A stretch of DNA of 64,000 nt from an uncultured Paracoccaceae bacterium (GCA_947500135.1 CANMQX010000002.1:496001-560000); one strand, 5' to 3'; shown: positions 52,434 to 61,792, counted from the first letter of the stretch. A program made the numbers and translations. Notes: a model not told the origin generated them from the letters alone.

Positions 52434-53123
52434 ATGAAAAAACAAGTTGCTGAGTTCATCGGCACCTTCACCCTTGTCCTGTTTGGCTGCGGTTCAGCGG
52501 TTATCGCGGGGGCGGATATCGGGCTGACAGGGATCAGCTTTGCATTTGGTCTGGCATTAATCGGCATGGCCTACGCAATTGGACCAGTTTCGGGCTGTCA
52601 TATCAATCCTGCGGTATCGCTTGGGGCGGTTGCCGCCGGGCGCATGCAGATGAACGAAGCCATCAAATACATCATCGCACAGATGGCCGGCGCCATCGCG
52701 GCGGCTGCCATCCTGCTGATGATTGCAACCGGCAAGGCGGATTACGCCGTTTCCGTAAATGGTTTGGGTCAGAATGGCTGGGGTGCCGGGTATCTTGGTG
52801 AATACAACATGTTCGCCGCCTTTGTCTTTGAAGTTGTTGCAACTTTCCTGTTCATGGTTGTGATACTTGGCGCCACAGGGGCAAACGCACCAGCGCAATT
52901 TGCGGGTCTGGCGATTGGTTTGGCGCTGGTGGTCATCCACCTTGTCGGGATCAACATCACCGGCGTTTCCGTAAACCCCGCCCGGTCATTCGGCCCGGCC
53001 TTGTTCGCAGGCGGCACCGCGATTGCCCAGCTGTGGCTGTTCATCGTCGCCCCCATCATCGGCGCCGTGGCCGCCGGTCTTCTTTTCAAATCGGGTATAT
53101 TGGATGCTGACGAGCAATCATAA
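52434..53123 (+). CDS. aqpZ: Aquaporin Z-like water channel
   Basis: A 229-aa six-helix channel in the inner membrane. Both NPA half-helix motifs are intact (HINPAVSLGAV and VNPARSFGPALF). The selectivity-filter region contains CHINPA with a preceding Gly and a Thr-containing second filter (NITGVSVNPARS). The sequence is closest to AqpZ, not GlpF, since glycerol-facilitator filter residues are absent. Start with TTGGAG Shine-Dalgarno. It is monocistronic. Confidence 0.93.
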   Translation: MKKQVAEFIGTFTLVLFGCGSAVIAGADIGLTGISFAFGLALIGMAYAIGPVSGCHINPAVSLGAVAAGRMQMNEAIKYIIAQMAGAIAAAAILLMIATGKADYAVSVNGLGQNGWGAGYLGEYNMFAAFVFEVVATFLFMVVILGATGANAPAQFAGLAIGLALVVIHLVGINITGVSVNPARSFGPALFAGGTAIAQLWLFIVAPIIGAVAAGLLFKSGILDADEQS

Positions 53124-53211
53124 TACCTGAGAAGCATGGTCGCGCATTCCCCTGTGCGGCCATGCAATTCTGACCATTGCCGTTTGGGCCGAATTGGGCC
53201 AAAAGGTGAAC

Positions 53212-54576
53212 ATGGCCAAAGATCCCTCCTACGTCTGTTCCGAATGTGGTGCGTCCTTTCAAAAATGGTCGGGGCAGTGCGATGCCTGTCAGGCATGGAA
53301 CACGATCACTGAAAGCAAAGCCCTTTCCAGCGGGCCCAAGGGCAAGTCGCTGGGTGCGCTACGTGGCAAGCCAATCCCTCTGACCGATCTGGAAACCCAA
53401 GAAAAGGAACCGCCACGGACAACCGCCGGCGTTGGGGAGTTGGATCGCGTGTTGGGTGGTGGATTGGTCAAGGCATCCGCCCTTCTGGTTGGTGGTGATC
53501 CGGGTATCGGCAAGTCCACACTCTTGTTACAGGCTGCTGCAAGATTTGCCCGTAATGGACTGAAAGTTATTTATATTTCTGGTGAAGAGTCGAACGCACA
53601 GGTGCAAATGCGCGCCCGCAGATTGGGGTTGGAACAAAGCCCGGTTCAACTGGCCTCTGAAACAAACCTGCGCGATATCCTGACAACGCTAGAGGCCGAA
53701 AAACCGGATCTTGCTATCATCGATTCAATCCAAACCATGTGGGCCGACAATGTGGACAGCGCGCCGGGCAGCGTATCGCAGGTCCGCTCCTCCGCGCATG
53801 AGCTAACAACCTTTGCTAAACGCAACGGGATGGCCGTGGTCATGGTGGGCCACGTGACCAAGGAAGGGGCCATTGCGGGGCCCCGCGTCGTCGAACATAT
53901 GGTCGACACGGTGCTTTATTTCGAAGGTGAACGCGGCCACCAATTCCGCATTTTGCGGTCGGTCAAGAACCGGTTTGGCCCGGCAGATGAAATCGGTGTT
54001 TTTGAAATGACAGGCAAAGGGCTGGCAGAGGTCAAGAATCCCTCTGCCTTGTTCCTATCCGAACGGGGCACCCCTGCCCCTGGGTCAGTTGTCTTTGCAG
54101 GCATCGAAGGATCGCGCCCGATGCTGTGCGAGATACAGGCACTTGTGGCACCTTCGCCACACAGCCAACCGCGCCGGTCCGTCGTCGGATGGGATGGCGG
54201 CAGGCTCGCGATGATCCTTGCCGTACTTGAATCCCGCTGCGGCGTGCCCTTCACCGGATTGGACGTATATCTCAATGTAGCAGGGGGTTTGCGCATTTCT
54301 GAACCGGGTGCAGACTTGGCCGTTGCCGCAGCTCTCGTATCAGCCAGAGAGGATGCCGCATTGCCAAATGATGCCGTCGTTTTCGGGGAAATCAGCCTAT
54401 CGGGCGCGTTGCGTCCGGTGGTTCAGGCGGAAAATAGATTGAAAGAAGCCCAGAAACTTGGTTTTACCACGGCGATCATACCGCAACAGGCCAAACAGCC
54501 TGCGGTAACCGGATTGGGCCTGCGCAGCGCGACAGACCTTGCCGGATTTGTTGAAGAGGTATTTGGCGCAGGTTAG
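53212..54576 (+). CDS. radA: DNA repair protein RadA
   Basis: A RecA-like branch-migration factor. The 454-aa protein has an N-terminal zinc finger (CSECGASFQKWSGQCDAC), Walker A GGDPGIGKSTLLLQ, the RadA-specific KNRFG (SVKNRFGPADEIGVFEM) and a C-terminal Lon-protease-like domain (AGGLRISEPGADLAVAAALVS) without a catalytic Ser. The ATG at 53212 is six codons after the track start. It is followed 22 bp later by cvpA. Confidence 0.96.
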   Translation: MAKDPSYVCSECGASFQKWSGQCDACQAWNTITESKALSSGPKGKSLGALRGKPIPLTDLETQEKEPPRTTAGVGELDRVLGGGLVKASALLVGGDPGIGKSTLLLQAAARFARNGLKVIYISGEESNAQVQMRARRLGLEQSPVQLASETNLRDILTTLEAEKPDLAIIDSIQTMWADNVDSAPGSVSQVRSSAHELTTFAKRNGMAVVMVGHVTKEGAIAGPRVVEHMVDTVLYFEGERGHQFRILRSVKNRFGPADEIGVFEMTGKGLAEVKNPSALFLSERGTPAPGSVVFAGIEGSRPMLCEIQALVAPSPHSQPRRSVVGWDGGRLAMILAVLESRCGVPFTGLDVYLNVAGGLRISEPGADLAVAAALVSAREDAALPNDAVVFGEISLSGALRPVVQAENRLKEAQKLGFTTAIIPQQAKQPAVTGLGLRSATDLAGFVEEVFGAG

Positions 54577-54598
54577 CGTCGAAGGCAGGAGACGGACC

Positions 54599-55162
54599 AT
54601 GGAAGGTTTCACACTGGTCGACGCAGGCGTCGCGATCATCGTTGTTTTGTCAGGGGTGCTGGCCTATAGCCGCGGCTTTGTCCGCGAGGCGATGGCAATC
54701 GTTGGCTGGATCGGTGCAACAATCATTGCATTTATTTTTGCCGATCAGGTCGAACCGCTGGTCCGGCAAGTACCCGTTGTCGGCGATTTCATCGGCGATA
54801 GCTGCGAATTGGCGATCATCGCCGCCTTTGCCGCCGTTTTTGCGGTGGCACTGGTGGTCGTGTCGATCTTCACCCCGCTCTTTTCAAGCGTCGTGCAGCG
54901 ATCGGCGCTTGGCGGGGTTGATCAAGGGCTTGGGTTCCTCTTCGGCGTCTTCCGGGGCATCCTGCTGATCGCCGTTGCATTCTTTGTCTACGACACGATC
55001 TTTGCCAGCCAGCAGGTGGCGATGATTGACGATAGCCGCTCTGCCAGGGTCTTTGCCCAACTGACTGGCCAGATCGAGGATCAGAACCCCGAACAAGCGC
55101 TCGGCTGGATCACAGAGCAGTATCAGCAGCTTGTTGGGACTTGCGGCGCACCAACCGAATAA
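54599..55162 (+). CDS. cvpA: CvpA family membrane protein
   Basis: A 187-aa inner-membrane protein with four predicted helices: LVDAGVAIIVVLSGVLAYSRGFVREAMAIVGWIGATIIAF, and VDQGLGFLFGVFRGILLIAVAFF, the conserved CvpA segments. In E. coli it is needed for colicin V production and sits next to purF; here it also lies in a radA-cvpA-purF neighbourhood. The ATG at 54599 follows GGCAGGAGACGG. A strong terminator follows. Confidence 0.9.
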   Translation: MEGFTLVDAGVAIIVVLSGVLAYSRGFVREAMAIVGWIGATIIAFIFADQVEPLVRQVPVVGDFIGDSCELAIIAAFAAVFAVALVVVSIFTPLFSSVVQRSALGGVDQGLGFLFGVFRGILLIAVAFFVYDTIFASQQVAMIDDSRSARVFAQLTGQIEDQNPEQALGWITEQYQQLVGTCGAPTE

Positions 55163-55182
55163 TCAGAACTACAGAACGTAGG

Positions 55183-55217
55183 ATGGCCACCGTGACCCCG
55201 CGGTGGCCATTTTTTAT
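55183..55217 (+). terminator. Rho-independent terminator after cvpA
   Basis: ATGGCCACCG-tgaccccg-CGGTGGCCAT is a perfect 10-bp stem followed by TTTTTATT. Confidence 0.92.
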
Positions 55218-55261
55218 TGACCACAACTGATGTATCCTTTTCCCTAAAGGAAGGGACGATC

Positions 55262-55624
55262 ATGTATATCGTGGGCTTTGTCATTCCTGTGCCGGTCGCC
55301 AAACGCGATGCCTTTGAAAACTGGTCGCAACAGGCAGCACAGCTATTGCTGGAACATGGCTGCCTTGAGGTCGTCGACGCCTGGGAAGATAATGTGCCTA
55401 CCGGTCAACACACCGATTTTCGGCGCGCCGTTGATGCCGGACCTGACGACAAAATCGTCTTTTCTTGGCAAAAATGGCCCGACAAGGCACATGTCGACGC
55501 GGTTGAAAAAGCCATGACAACAGACCCGCGCTTTGACCCGCCGCAGGGTATTCCCTTTGATCAAAAACGCCTGATCATGGGATGTTTCGTACCCGTCACT
55601 GTCGCTTCTGCCGATGGCAAATAA
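55262..55624 (+). CDS. DUF1428 family protein
   Basis: A 120-aa small soluble alpha+beta (dimeric ferredoxin-like) protein: YIVGFVIPVPVAKRDAFENWSQQAAQLLLEHG, FRRAVDAGPDDKIVFSWQKWPDKAHVDAVEKAM and PFDQKRLIMGCF, the typical YbaA/DUF1428 pattern. Function unknown. The ATG at 55262 follows AAGGGACGATC; the track start at 55217 lies within the terminator region. Confidence 0.9.
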   Translation: MYIVGFVIPVPVAKRDAFENWSQQAAQLLLEHGCLEVVDAWEDNVPTGQHTDFRRAVDAGPDDKIVFSWQKWPDKAHVDAVEKAMTTDPRFDPPQGIPFDQKRLIMGCFVPVTVASADGK

Positions 55625-55764
55625 CGCTACCGACATACCCAGCGCGCCCTTCCCGGCACACACATCGCTTTTCACCCCAAAGAAACATGATCGTTTCGTG
55701 ACAGCGCGTCCCTGACCCGCTAAGACCGGGGCAGACCAGTGCCAACGGATTCGGAGCTGCCCTC

Positions 55765-57237
55765 TTGTCCACCCAGATGCCCCCCGCCCATCCATTTGAC
55801 GATGATAAACTGCGGGAGGAATGTGGCGTTTTTGGCGTTGTCGGTGTGACCGATGCATCGAATTTTGTAGCCCTCGGCCTGCACGCCCTACAGCATCGCG
55901 GACAAGAGGCGGGCGGCATCGTGACCCATGCCGAAGAAACCGGTTTTAATCAGGCGCGGCGCATGGGGCTGGTGCGCGATAACTTCACCAATCAAAGCGT
56001 GATGGAAACTCTGCCCGGCAGTATCGGGATCGGGCATGTCCGCTACTCCACCGCCGGATCAAAGGGCCAGACGGCCATGCGTGATGTACAGCCCTTCTTT
56101 GGCGAGTTTGCCATGGGCGGTGCCGCTATTGCGCATAACGGCAACATCACCAACGCGATGTCGCTGCGGCGTGAATTGATCGAACGCGGATCAATCTTTC
56201 AAAGCTCGTCTGACAGCGAATGCATCATCCACCTGATGGCCCGCTCCATGGGGCGCAACATCCCCGACCGGATGGAAGAGGCGCTGCGCAAGGTTGAAGG
56301 TGCGTTTTCCATCGTGGCGATGACCCGAACCAAGCTGCTGGGCTGCCGCGATCCCTTGGGCGTGCGTCCACTGGTGCTAGGTAAAGTCGGGGATGGCTGG
56401 GCGCTGGCCTCGGAAACCTGCGCTCTCGACATCATCGGAGCGGAGTTCGTGCGCGAAATCGAACCGGGCGAGATGGTGGTGATCACAGCTGAAAAAGGTG
56501 TCGAAAGCCATTTCCCCTTTCGTCCGAACCGTGCGCGGTTCTGCATCTTTGAGCATGTGTATTTCAGCCGCCCTGACTCGATCCTCGGTGGACGGTCCGT
56601 CTATGAGACCCGTGAAAATATCGGGCGCGAACTGGCCAAGGAAGCGCCGGTCGAGGCTGATCTGGTCTGCCCGGTCCCCGATAGCGGCACACCTGCGGCC
56701 ATCGGCTATGCGCTGGAATCCGGCATTCCCTACGCGATGGGGATCATCCGCAACCAGTATATGGGCCGCACCTTCATCGAACCGACCGAACAGATCCGCA
56801 ATATGGGCGTGCGTCTGAAACTGAACGTCAACCGCGCCCTGATCAAGGGGAAGCGGGTCATTCTGGTCGATGACAGCGTTGTGCGCGGCACAACCAGCCG
56901 CAAGATCAAGGAAATGATCCTTGATGCAGGCGCGGCAGAGGTGCATTTCCGCATCGCTTCCCCTCCGACAGCATGGCCGTGTTTTTACGGTGTCGACACC
57001 CCGCAAAGGGAAAAACTTTTGGCCGCCACCATGTCAGAAGACGAGATGCGAGAGCATCTGGGCGTCGATAGCCTAAAATTCATATCACTCGACGGGCTTT
57101 ACCGCGCCGTGGGCGAGGCAAAAGGACGCGACAACAAGGCCCCTGCCTATTGCGACGCTTGTTTCTCGGGCGAATATCCGGTAGCCCCATCCGACATGAT
57201 CGAACAAGGGTTCGAAGCGAAGACGGCGGCGGAATGA
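55765..57237 (+). CDS. purF: Amidophosphoribosyltransferase (TTG start)
   Basis: The first committed step of purine synthesis: PRPP plus glutamine to phosphoribosylamine. The 490-aa enzyme has a propeptide ending before the N-terminal nucleophile in EECGVFGVVG, so Cys20 becomes the catalytic residue after cleavage. The glutaminase domain shows HALQHRGQEAGG and HNGNITNA; the PRPP loop is VILVDDSVVRGTTS. The start is TTG at 55765 with CGGAG at the correct spacing; the ATG at 55777 is too far from it. The stop overlaps the DUF4279 start (ATGA). Confidence 0.95.
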   Translation: MSTQMPPAHPFDDDKLREECGVFGVVGVTDASNFVALGLHALQHRGQEAGGIVTHAEETGFNQARRMGLVRDNFTNQSVMETLPGSIGIGHVRYSTAGSKGQTAMRDVQPFFGEFAMGGAAIAHNGNITNAMSLRRELIERGSIFQSSSDSECIIHLMARSMGRNIPDRMEEALRKVEGAFSIVAMTRTKLLGCRDPLGVRPLVLGKVGDGWALASETCALDIIGAEFVREIEPGEMVVITAEKGVESHFPFRPNRARFCIFEHVYFSRPDSILGGRSVYETRENIGRELAKEAPVEADLVCPVPDSGTPAAIGYALESGIPYAMGIIRNQYMGRTFIEPTEQIRNMGVRLKLNVNRALIKGKRVILVDDSVVRGTTSRKIKEMILDAGAAEVHFRIASPPTAWPCFYGVDTPQREKLLAATMSEDEMREHLGVDSLKFISLDGLYRAVGEAKGRDNKAPAYCDACFSGEYPVAPSDMIEQGFEAKTAAE

Positions 57238-57737
57238 TCGAAGCGCACTGGAACGATTCCATAACCCAGCGACAATATGCATATCTTTCAGCATCTGGCT
57301 TAGTTGACCCACAGTTGATTTCCGATGGCCTGGCCATTCAGCCTGATCGTGTTTTCAAACTTGGCGACCCGATTCCCAACAAACACTCATCGAAAACGGT
57401 TAGGCGACGGAAGTCGCATTGGAGACTTGATAGTCAATTGGCTGACACTGAACCGCTTGACGAACATGTGAATGCTTTGCTGCGTCGGGTTACACCTCAC
57501 AAAGACAGGCTTCTTGATCTTCAAGAACACTTCCAGTTCGAAATCGTATGCGTCTGCACGGGCGGCAATTTCAGTTTTTCGACGACGCTCGAAATGCAGC
57601 GTTTGGCAACTGCTTGTGGGATAACCTTTTGGTTTGACATCTACCCTGACACAGGACCACACGAAGAAATCATGGAGTTGCGGGACCAGTTGAACGCGGC
57701 GCTTTCCGCTCTCGAACGATCAACGTCAGACGTTTAG
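57234..57737 (+). CDS. DUF4279 family protein, possibly acquired
   Basis: A 167-aa soluble protein beginning MIEAHWNDSITQRQYAYLSASG; the segment FQFEIVCVCTGGNFSFSTTLEMQRLATACGITFWFDIYP fits DUF4279. That family is often found in contact-dependent immunity or toxin-immunity neighbourhoods, but no toxin is adjacent here. The gene is noticeably poorer in GC and richer in A/T-ending codons than purF and arsC. It nevertheless overlaps the purF stop by ATGA. It is either an acquired gene fused to the operon or an unrelated immunity orphan. Confidence 0.75.
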   Translation: MIEAHWNDSITQRQYAYLSASGLVDPQLISDGLAIQPDRVFKLGDPIPNKHSSKTVRRRKSHWRLDSQLADTEPLDEHVNALLRRVTPHKDRLLDLQEHFQFEIVCVCTGGNFSFSTTLEMQRLATACGITFWFDIYPDTGPHEEIMELRDQLNAALSALERSTSDV

Positions 57738-57760
57738 AATTTTCTTTCTGAAGAGAGGCC

Positions 57761-58165
57761 ATGACCACCGTCATCCACCACAACCCCGACTGCGGCACCT
57801 CGCGCAATGTGCTTGCCGTGATCCGTGCCTCAGGCACCGAACCCATAGTCATCGCATATTTGCAAACCGGCTGGACCCGTCCGCAGTTGCAGGCGTTATT
57901 CGCTGCCGCCGATCTGACGCCGCGCGCAGCCCTTCGGACGTCGAAATCACCGGCGGAAGAGTTGGGGCTGCTTGATCCATCGGTGAATGACGATGCATTG
58001 CTGGATGCAATGATCGCCCATCCGATCCTTGTGAACCGGCCCATTGTCTGCACGCCAAAAGGCGTGGCCCTATGCCGCCCGTCCGACGCGGTCCTGCCAA
58101 TTTTGGAAAACCCGCTGACGCAACCGGTATACAAGGAAGACGGCGAGTTGATCTGCGCGCCCTGA
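57761..58165 (+). CDS. arsC: Arsenate reductase (glutaredoxin type)
   Basis: A 134-aa ArsC/Spx-fold protein. The catalytic Cys lies in HNPDCGTSRN, followed by the conserved Arg and Lys (ALRTSKSPAEEL, RPIVCTPKGVALCRPSDAV) that bind arsenate. It reduces As(V) to As(III) with glutathione/glutaredoxin. No arsB, arsR or acr3 gene is adjacent, so either it contributes to detoxification alone or it acts in a different redox role. GAAGAGAGGCC precedes the ATG. Confidence 0.93.
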   Translation: MTTVIHHNPDCGTSRNVLAVIRASGTEPIVIAYLQTGWTRPQLQALFAAADLTPRAALRTSKSPAEELGLLDPSVNDDALLDAMIAHPILVNRPIVCTPKGVALCRPSDAVLPILENPLTQPVYKEDGELICAP

Positions 58166-58293
58166 TCACGGGGATTTGAGCCACTCATCGCAGTTTTTAC
58201 GCCTGAAACCCTGCGTCACAAGGACGCCGGGGCCTGTTGCGAAACATCGCATTCTGGCAAGAGACCGCTTCACTCACAAACGAAGCAGTACCC

Positions 58294-58554
58294 ATGTCAG
58301 AACAAACACCGGTCCTCGCGGCCGCAAAAGCAACACGGCCAGACGCGCTGGCCCTCAACGACCTCACCGTCATCGGATTGATGCAGGCGCATGATGGGCC
58401 AGCGGCGCTACTACGGTCGCCCCGCGGCCGGATCGCGCGGGTGCAAGTTGGTGCGCAGGCCTTTGGCGTGACCATCACAGGCATCGGCGACGATCAGGTG
58501 ATCCTGACCACAAGAGGTGGCGACACAAGAGCGATGCGCATCGCAGGCAGCTAA
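58294..58554 (+). CDS. Small PilP-like beta-domain protein
   Basis: An 86-aa protein: ALNDLTVIGLMQAHDGPAALLRSPRGRIARVQVGAQAFGVTITGIGDDQVILTTRGG. The repeating strands with a central Gly-rich turn resemble the periplasmic domain of PilP/secretion-system C proteins, but there is no signal peptide, so it is probably a stand-alone fold. The start at 58294 has no clear Shine-Dalgarno. The identity is uncertain. Confidence 0.5.
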   Translation: MSEQTPVLAAAKATRPDALALNDLTVIGLMQAHDGPAALLRSPRGRIARVQVGAQAFGVTITGIGDDQVILTTRGGDTRAMRIAGS

Positions 58555-58593
58555 GGCTTGACGCCGCGCCCGGTTCGGCACATGACGCGCCTC

Positions 58594-59235
58594 ATGACAC
58601 AGACTGCATTGATCACCGGCGCATCGCGCGGCCTTGGTGCGGCATTGGCCAAGGCTCTTGCCCCCACACATCACATCATCGCCGTTGGGCGCACCGTGGG
58701 TGCGCTGGAAGAGCTGGATGATGCCATTCAGGCTGCTGACGGGCAGGCCACGCTTGCGCCAATGGACATCACCGTGGACGAGGCGATGCAGCAGCTTTGC
58801 CGAGGGATCTATGACCGTTGGGGCAAGCTGGACCTTTGGTTGCACCCGGCGATCCATGCCGCCCCGTTGTCACCCGCTGGCCATATCGGCCCCAAGGACC
58901 TGACCAAATCGATCAGTGTCAATATCGAGGCCACATCACGCCTGATCCGCTATGTCACGCCCTTGTTGCAGGAGACCGGACACGCCGTCTTCTTTGACGA
59001 TCCGCGCGGCGGGTCCCCGTTCTTTGGCGCTTATGGGGCGACCAAAGCGGCTCAGACCGCGCTGGCGCGCAGTTGGCAGGCCGAAACCGTCAAAACAGGG
59101 CCACATGTCCATATTCTGGAACCCGCGCCAATGCCCACAGCCACCCGCGCCCGATTTCACCCGGGCGAAGACCGCGACGCGCTGACAGCGCCAGATGTCG
59201 AAGCCGCCCGCCTACTGCCTGCCATCCTTGGATAA
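58594..59235 (+). CDS. SDR-family oxidoreductase
   Basis: A 213-aa Rossmann protein with TGASRGLGAALAKAL (TGxxxGxG) and the catalytic YGATKAA. The Ser/Asn that normally precedes Tyr is not clear (the upstream segment is DDPRGG). An Asp-rich DITVDEA follows strand 3. The substrate is unknown. The ATG at 58582 or 58594 is plausible; I use the latter because TGASRG falls at the usual distance. A 40-bp gap separates it from the PilP-like gene, so they may be co-transcribed. Confidence 0.85.
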   Translation: MTQTALITGASRGLGAALAKALAPTHHIIAVGRTVGALEELDDAIQAADGQATLAPMDITVDEAMQQLCRGIYDRWGKLDLWLHPAIHAAPLSPAGHIGPKDLTKSISVNIEATSRLIRYVTPLLQETGHAVFFDDPRGGSPFFGAYGATKAAQTALARSWQAETVKTGPHVHILEPAPMPTATRARFHPGEDRDALTAPDVEAARLLPAILG

Positions 59236-59292
59236 GCACCGGACGCGGGTCAAAGAAATTTGTTAACTGTTGAAGGCTAGGTTTTGTCGGGC

Positions 59293-59850
59293 TCAGTTGA
59301 TGGTCTGCTTCACCATCTCAACCAAACGGGTCAGAATTTGCACCGGTGCGATATCGGTATTGATCGATAATTGCTCTAGCCCCAGATGGGCGGCATAGAA
59401 CAGGGCAGGCAATTCCGGCGCATCAACGCCAATATCTGCCATGCACTCTTTCAGAAAGGTGAGGCGCGCTGTGTCAACACGGCCCACCGCATCGCCTGCC
59501 GGGGCAAAGCTGTTACCCCAGGCCCGAATGGCAGCTTCGGCACCAGCACCACCTTGCGCCTCATGCGGCATATTGACGGCATGGACCAGCGCCTCTAACC
59601 GCGGCAGCCCGCGCGGCAGTTTCTCCAACTCGGCGATGATACGATGCGTTGCCGCATCTTCCCAATAGGAAAGCATGGCGTTCTGTAGGGCAGATAAATC
59701 CCTGAAATGCCAATAAAATGAACCCTTTGTGGACTTAAGTTCACGCGCAACAGGTTCCACGCGCAACCCTTCCGGTCCCTTGCGTGTCAGCGCCCGAAAC
59801 CCCGCATTAATCCAATCCTGTTGCCCAAGGCGCTGTTTCTTATCTACCAT
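59293..59850 (-). CDS. TetR/AcrR-family repressor
   Basis: A 185-aa regulator. The N-terminal HTH is QDWINAGFRALTRKGPEGLRVEPVARELKSTKGSFYWHFRD, followed by an all-helical ligand domain. The HTH STKGSFYWHF is the standard TetR recognition helix. It is divergent from a small membrane protein gene, and two identical-form palindromes (ATACG-N4-CGTAT) lie between them, so autoregulation and control of that neighbour are likely. Confidence 0.92.
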   Translation of the reverse strand: MVDKKQRLGQQDWINAGFRALTRKGPEGLRVEPVARELKSTKGSFYWHFRDLSALQNAMLSYWEDAATHRIIAELEKLPRGLPRLEALVHAVNMPHEAQGGAGAEAAIRAWGNSFAPAGDAVGRVDTARLTFLKECMADIGVDAPELPALFYAAHLGLEQLSINTDIAPVQILTRLVEMVKQTIN

Positions 59851-59858
59851 GACAAACC

Positions 59859-59911
59859 ATACGGCAGCGTATTGACTCTCGCAAGGCCATGCGCACCATA
59901 CGGATACGTAT
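59859..59911. promoter_or_regulatory. Two ATACG-N4-CGTAT operators of the TetR pair
   Basis: ATACGGCAGCGTAT (59859-59872) and ATACGGATACGTAT (59898-59911) are the same 14-bp dyad type, 39 bp apart, in the 77-bp divergent intergenic region between the TetR gene and the membrane protein gene. Confidence 0.7.
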
Positions 59912-59927
59912 AGTAAAGGAGTCGCAG

Positions 59928-60314
59928 ATGAACATACCTCTGACCTTGGCCGGGACCATCATGGTCCTGACAACCGGTATTCACGTCTTTGCAGGCGGGC
60001 CGGAATATCACTATGTCTACCAAGACGTCCTGCCGACCGCGCATCTGGCCGCGATGTCTGCCGTGCTGTGGCACGCGATCACGGTGAACCTGATCGTCTT
60101 TTCGGGTGCCTATTTCTGGCTGGCCCGTCACCCTTCACGCCCGCTTCTTGTCACACTTGCAGCCATGCAGATCGGTTGGACGGCACTGTTTCTTCTTTAC
60201 GGAACAACCATGCTCGGCTCGCTCTGGCCGATGCCGCAATGGGTCATCTTTTCAGCGACAGTGTTGCTTACGATCTATGGTACCCGGCAACGTGACGTTG
60301 CACACGCAACCTGA
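59928..60314 (+). CDS. TetR-linked small membrane protein
   Basis: A 128-aa integral membrane protein with four predicted helices: IPLTLAGTIMVLTTGIHVFAGG, TAHLAAMSAVLWHAITVNLIVFSGAYFWLA, LLVTLAAMQIGWTALFLLYG and WVIFSATVLLTIYG. Conserved His in IHVFAGG and WHAI suggests possible haem or metal contact; this is speculation. No family name is certain. AAAGGAG precedes the ATG at 59928; the track start at 59889 falls inside the operator. Confidence 0.7.
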   Translation: MNIPLTLAGTIMVLTTGIHVFAGGPEYHYVYQDVLPTAHLAAMSAVLWHAITVNLIVFSGAYFWLARHPSRPLLVTLAAMQIGWTALFLLYGTTMLGSLWPMPQWVIFSATVLLTIYGTRQRDVAHAT

Positions 60315-60368
60315 CTTGCCGCGCCCCGCCCCCTCGCTTAGGAACAAAATAACAGCGAAGGGGCGGAT

Positions 60369-61154
60369 ATGCGCATTCTCATCACCAATGACGACGGTAT
60401 CAACGCCCCCGGGCTGAGGGTTCTGACCGATATCGCGACAGAGGTCGCCGGACCGGATGGTGAGGTCTGGACGGTCGCTCCCGCCTTTGAACAATCCGGT
60501 GTCGGGCATTGCATCAGCTACACGCACCCGACCATGATCGCGCAGCTTGAAGAACGCCGTTTCGCAGCGGAAGGTTCCCCCGCTGATTGTGTGATCGCCG
60601 GGCTTTACGATGTGCTGCAGGACACACCACCCGACCTGATCCTGTCGGGCGTGAATCGGGGCAATAACGCCGCCGAGAATACGCTTTATTCCGGTACCAT
60701 CGGCGCATGCATCGAAGGCGCATTACAAGGTGTGCGGTCCATCGCATTGTCGCAATTCTACGGACCCGACAATGCCAATCTGGACAACCCATTTGAGGCG
60801 GCGGCAGATCATGGCGCCGCCACGGTAAAGGCTTTGCTGGATGACACGCTGTGGGATAACGCGGATTACAAGCTGTTTTATAACGTAAATTTCCCTCCGG
60901 TTCCGGGCAAGGACGTCAAAGGTATGGCCGCGACGTCTCAAGGGTTTCGGCTCAATACGCGCTTTAGGGCAGAGGCGCAGACATCACCCACGGGCCGCAA
61001 ATTCCTTTGGGTCAAGGGCGGCCCACAACATGAACCAACAGCACCCGGCACGGATGCGGCGGCCAATCTGGACGGCTATATCTCGATCACGCCGATGCGG
61101 GCTGATCTGACCGATTACGATATGGTCGCGACACTTGAGGATGCCCTGACGTGA
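60369..61154 (+). CDS. surE: 5'/3'-nucleotidase SurE
   Basis: A 261-aa metal-dependent phosphatase of nucleoside monophosphates, important in stationary phase. The metal site [13 protein letters not shown] and [14 protein letters not shown] are intact, together with [25 protein letters not shown]. The start is preceded by GAAGGGGCGGAT. The stop overlaps pcm (GTGA), forming the conserved surE-pcm-nlpD order seen in E. coli. Confidence 0.96.
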   Translation: MRILITNDDGINAPGLRVLTDIATEVAGPDGEVWTVAPAFEQSGVGHCISYTHPTMIAQLEERRFAAEGSPADCVIAGLYDVLQDTPPDLILSGVNRGNNAAENTLYSGTIGACIEGALQGVRSIALSQFYGPDNANLDNPFEAAADHGAATVKALLDDTLWDNADYKLFYNVNFPPVPGKDVKGMAATSQGFRLNTRFRAEAQTSPTGRKFLWVKGGPQHEPTAPGTDAAANLDGYISITPMRADLTDYDMVATLEDALT

Positions 61155-61792
61155 CATTCGACGCGGCCACAAAGATGCAATTTCTTTACGCGCTCCGCAG
61201 CAAGGGTGTGACGGACGCCGCCGTGTTGACCGCAATGGAAAAGGTCGACCGTGCCGACTATGTCAAAGGTACATTCGCAGATCGGGCTTATGAGGATATG
61301 CCGCTGCCGATCGCTTGTGGTCAGACGATCAGCCAGCCTTCCGTTGTTGGGCTGATGACCCAGGCCTTGCAAGTATCACCGCGTGACAAAGTGCTCGAAA
61401 TTGGCACCGGCTCCGGCTACCAGGCGGCAATCCTCAGCAAGCTTGCCCGCCGCGTTTACACCGTCGACCGGTATCGCCGATTGGTCCACGCCGCCCGCGC
61501 GGTGTTTGAGGCGCATGACATCACCAATATCACCACTTTCACCGCTGACGGCAGCCACGGCTTTGCCGAACAGGCCCCGTTTGATCGCATCTTGTTGACC
61601 GCTGCGGCAGAGGATCCGCCCGGCCCCCTGCTAGCCCAATTGCGGGTTGGGGGCATCATGGTATTGCCGGTTGGCCAATCTGATGCGGTCCAAAGCCTGA
61701 TCCGCGTGACACGGTCAGAAACCGGCTATGACTACGATGAATTGCGTGCTGTGCGCTTTGTCCCCTTGCTAGAAGGGCTAGGACAAGAGTAA
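61151..61792 (+). CDS. pcm: Protein-L-isoaspartate O-methyltransferase (GTG start)
   Basis: Repairs isoaspartyl damage with SAM. The 213-aa protein has [27 protein letters not shown] motif [20 protein letters not shown], then [14 protein letters not shown] and [10 protein letters not shown]. The start is a GTG overlapping the surE stop. Homologs in most bacteria sit beside surE, as here. Confidence 0.95.
   Translation: MTFDAATKMQFLYALRSKGVTDAAVLTAMEKVDRADYVKGTFADRAYEDMPLPIACGQTISQPSVVGLMTQALQVSPRDKVLEIGTGSGYQAAILSKLARRVYTVDRYRRLVHAARAVFEAHDITNITTFTADGSHGFAEQAPFDRILLTAAAEDPPGPLLAQLRVGGIMVLPVGQSDAVQSLIRVTRSETGYDYDELRAVRFVPLLEGLGQE

Noticed and set aside
53124-53211. Terminator between aqpZ and radA
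   Set aside because: The GCATGG...CCATGC pairing contains mismatches and no U-tract; not convincing.
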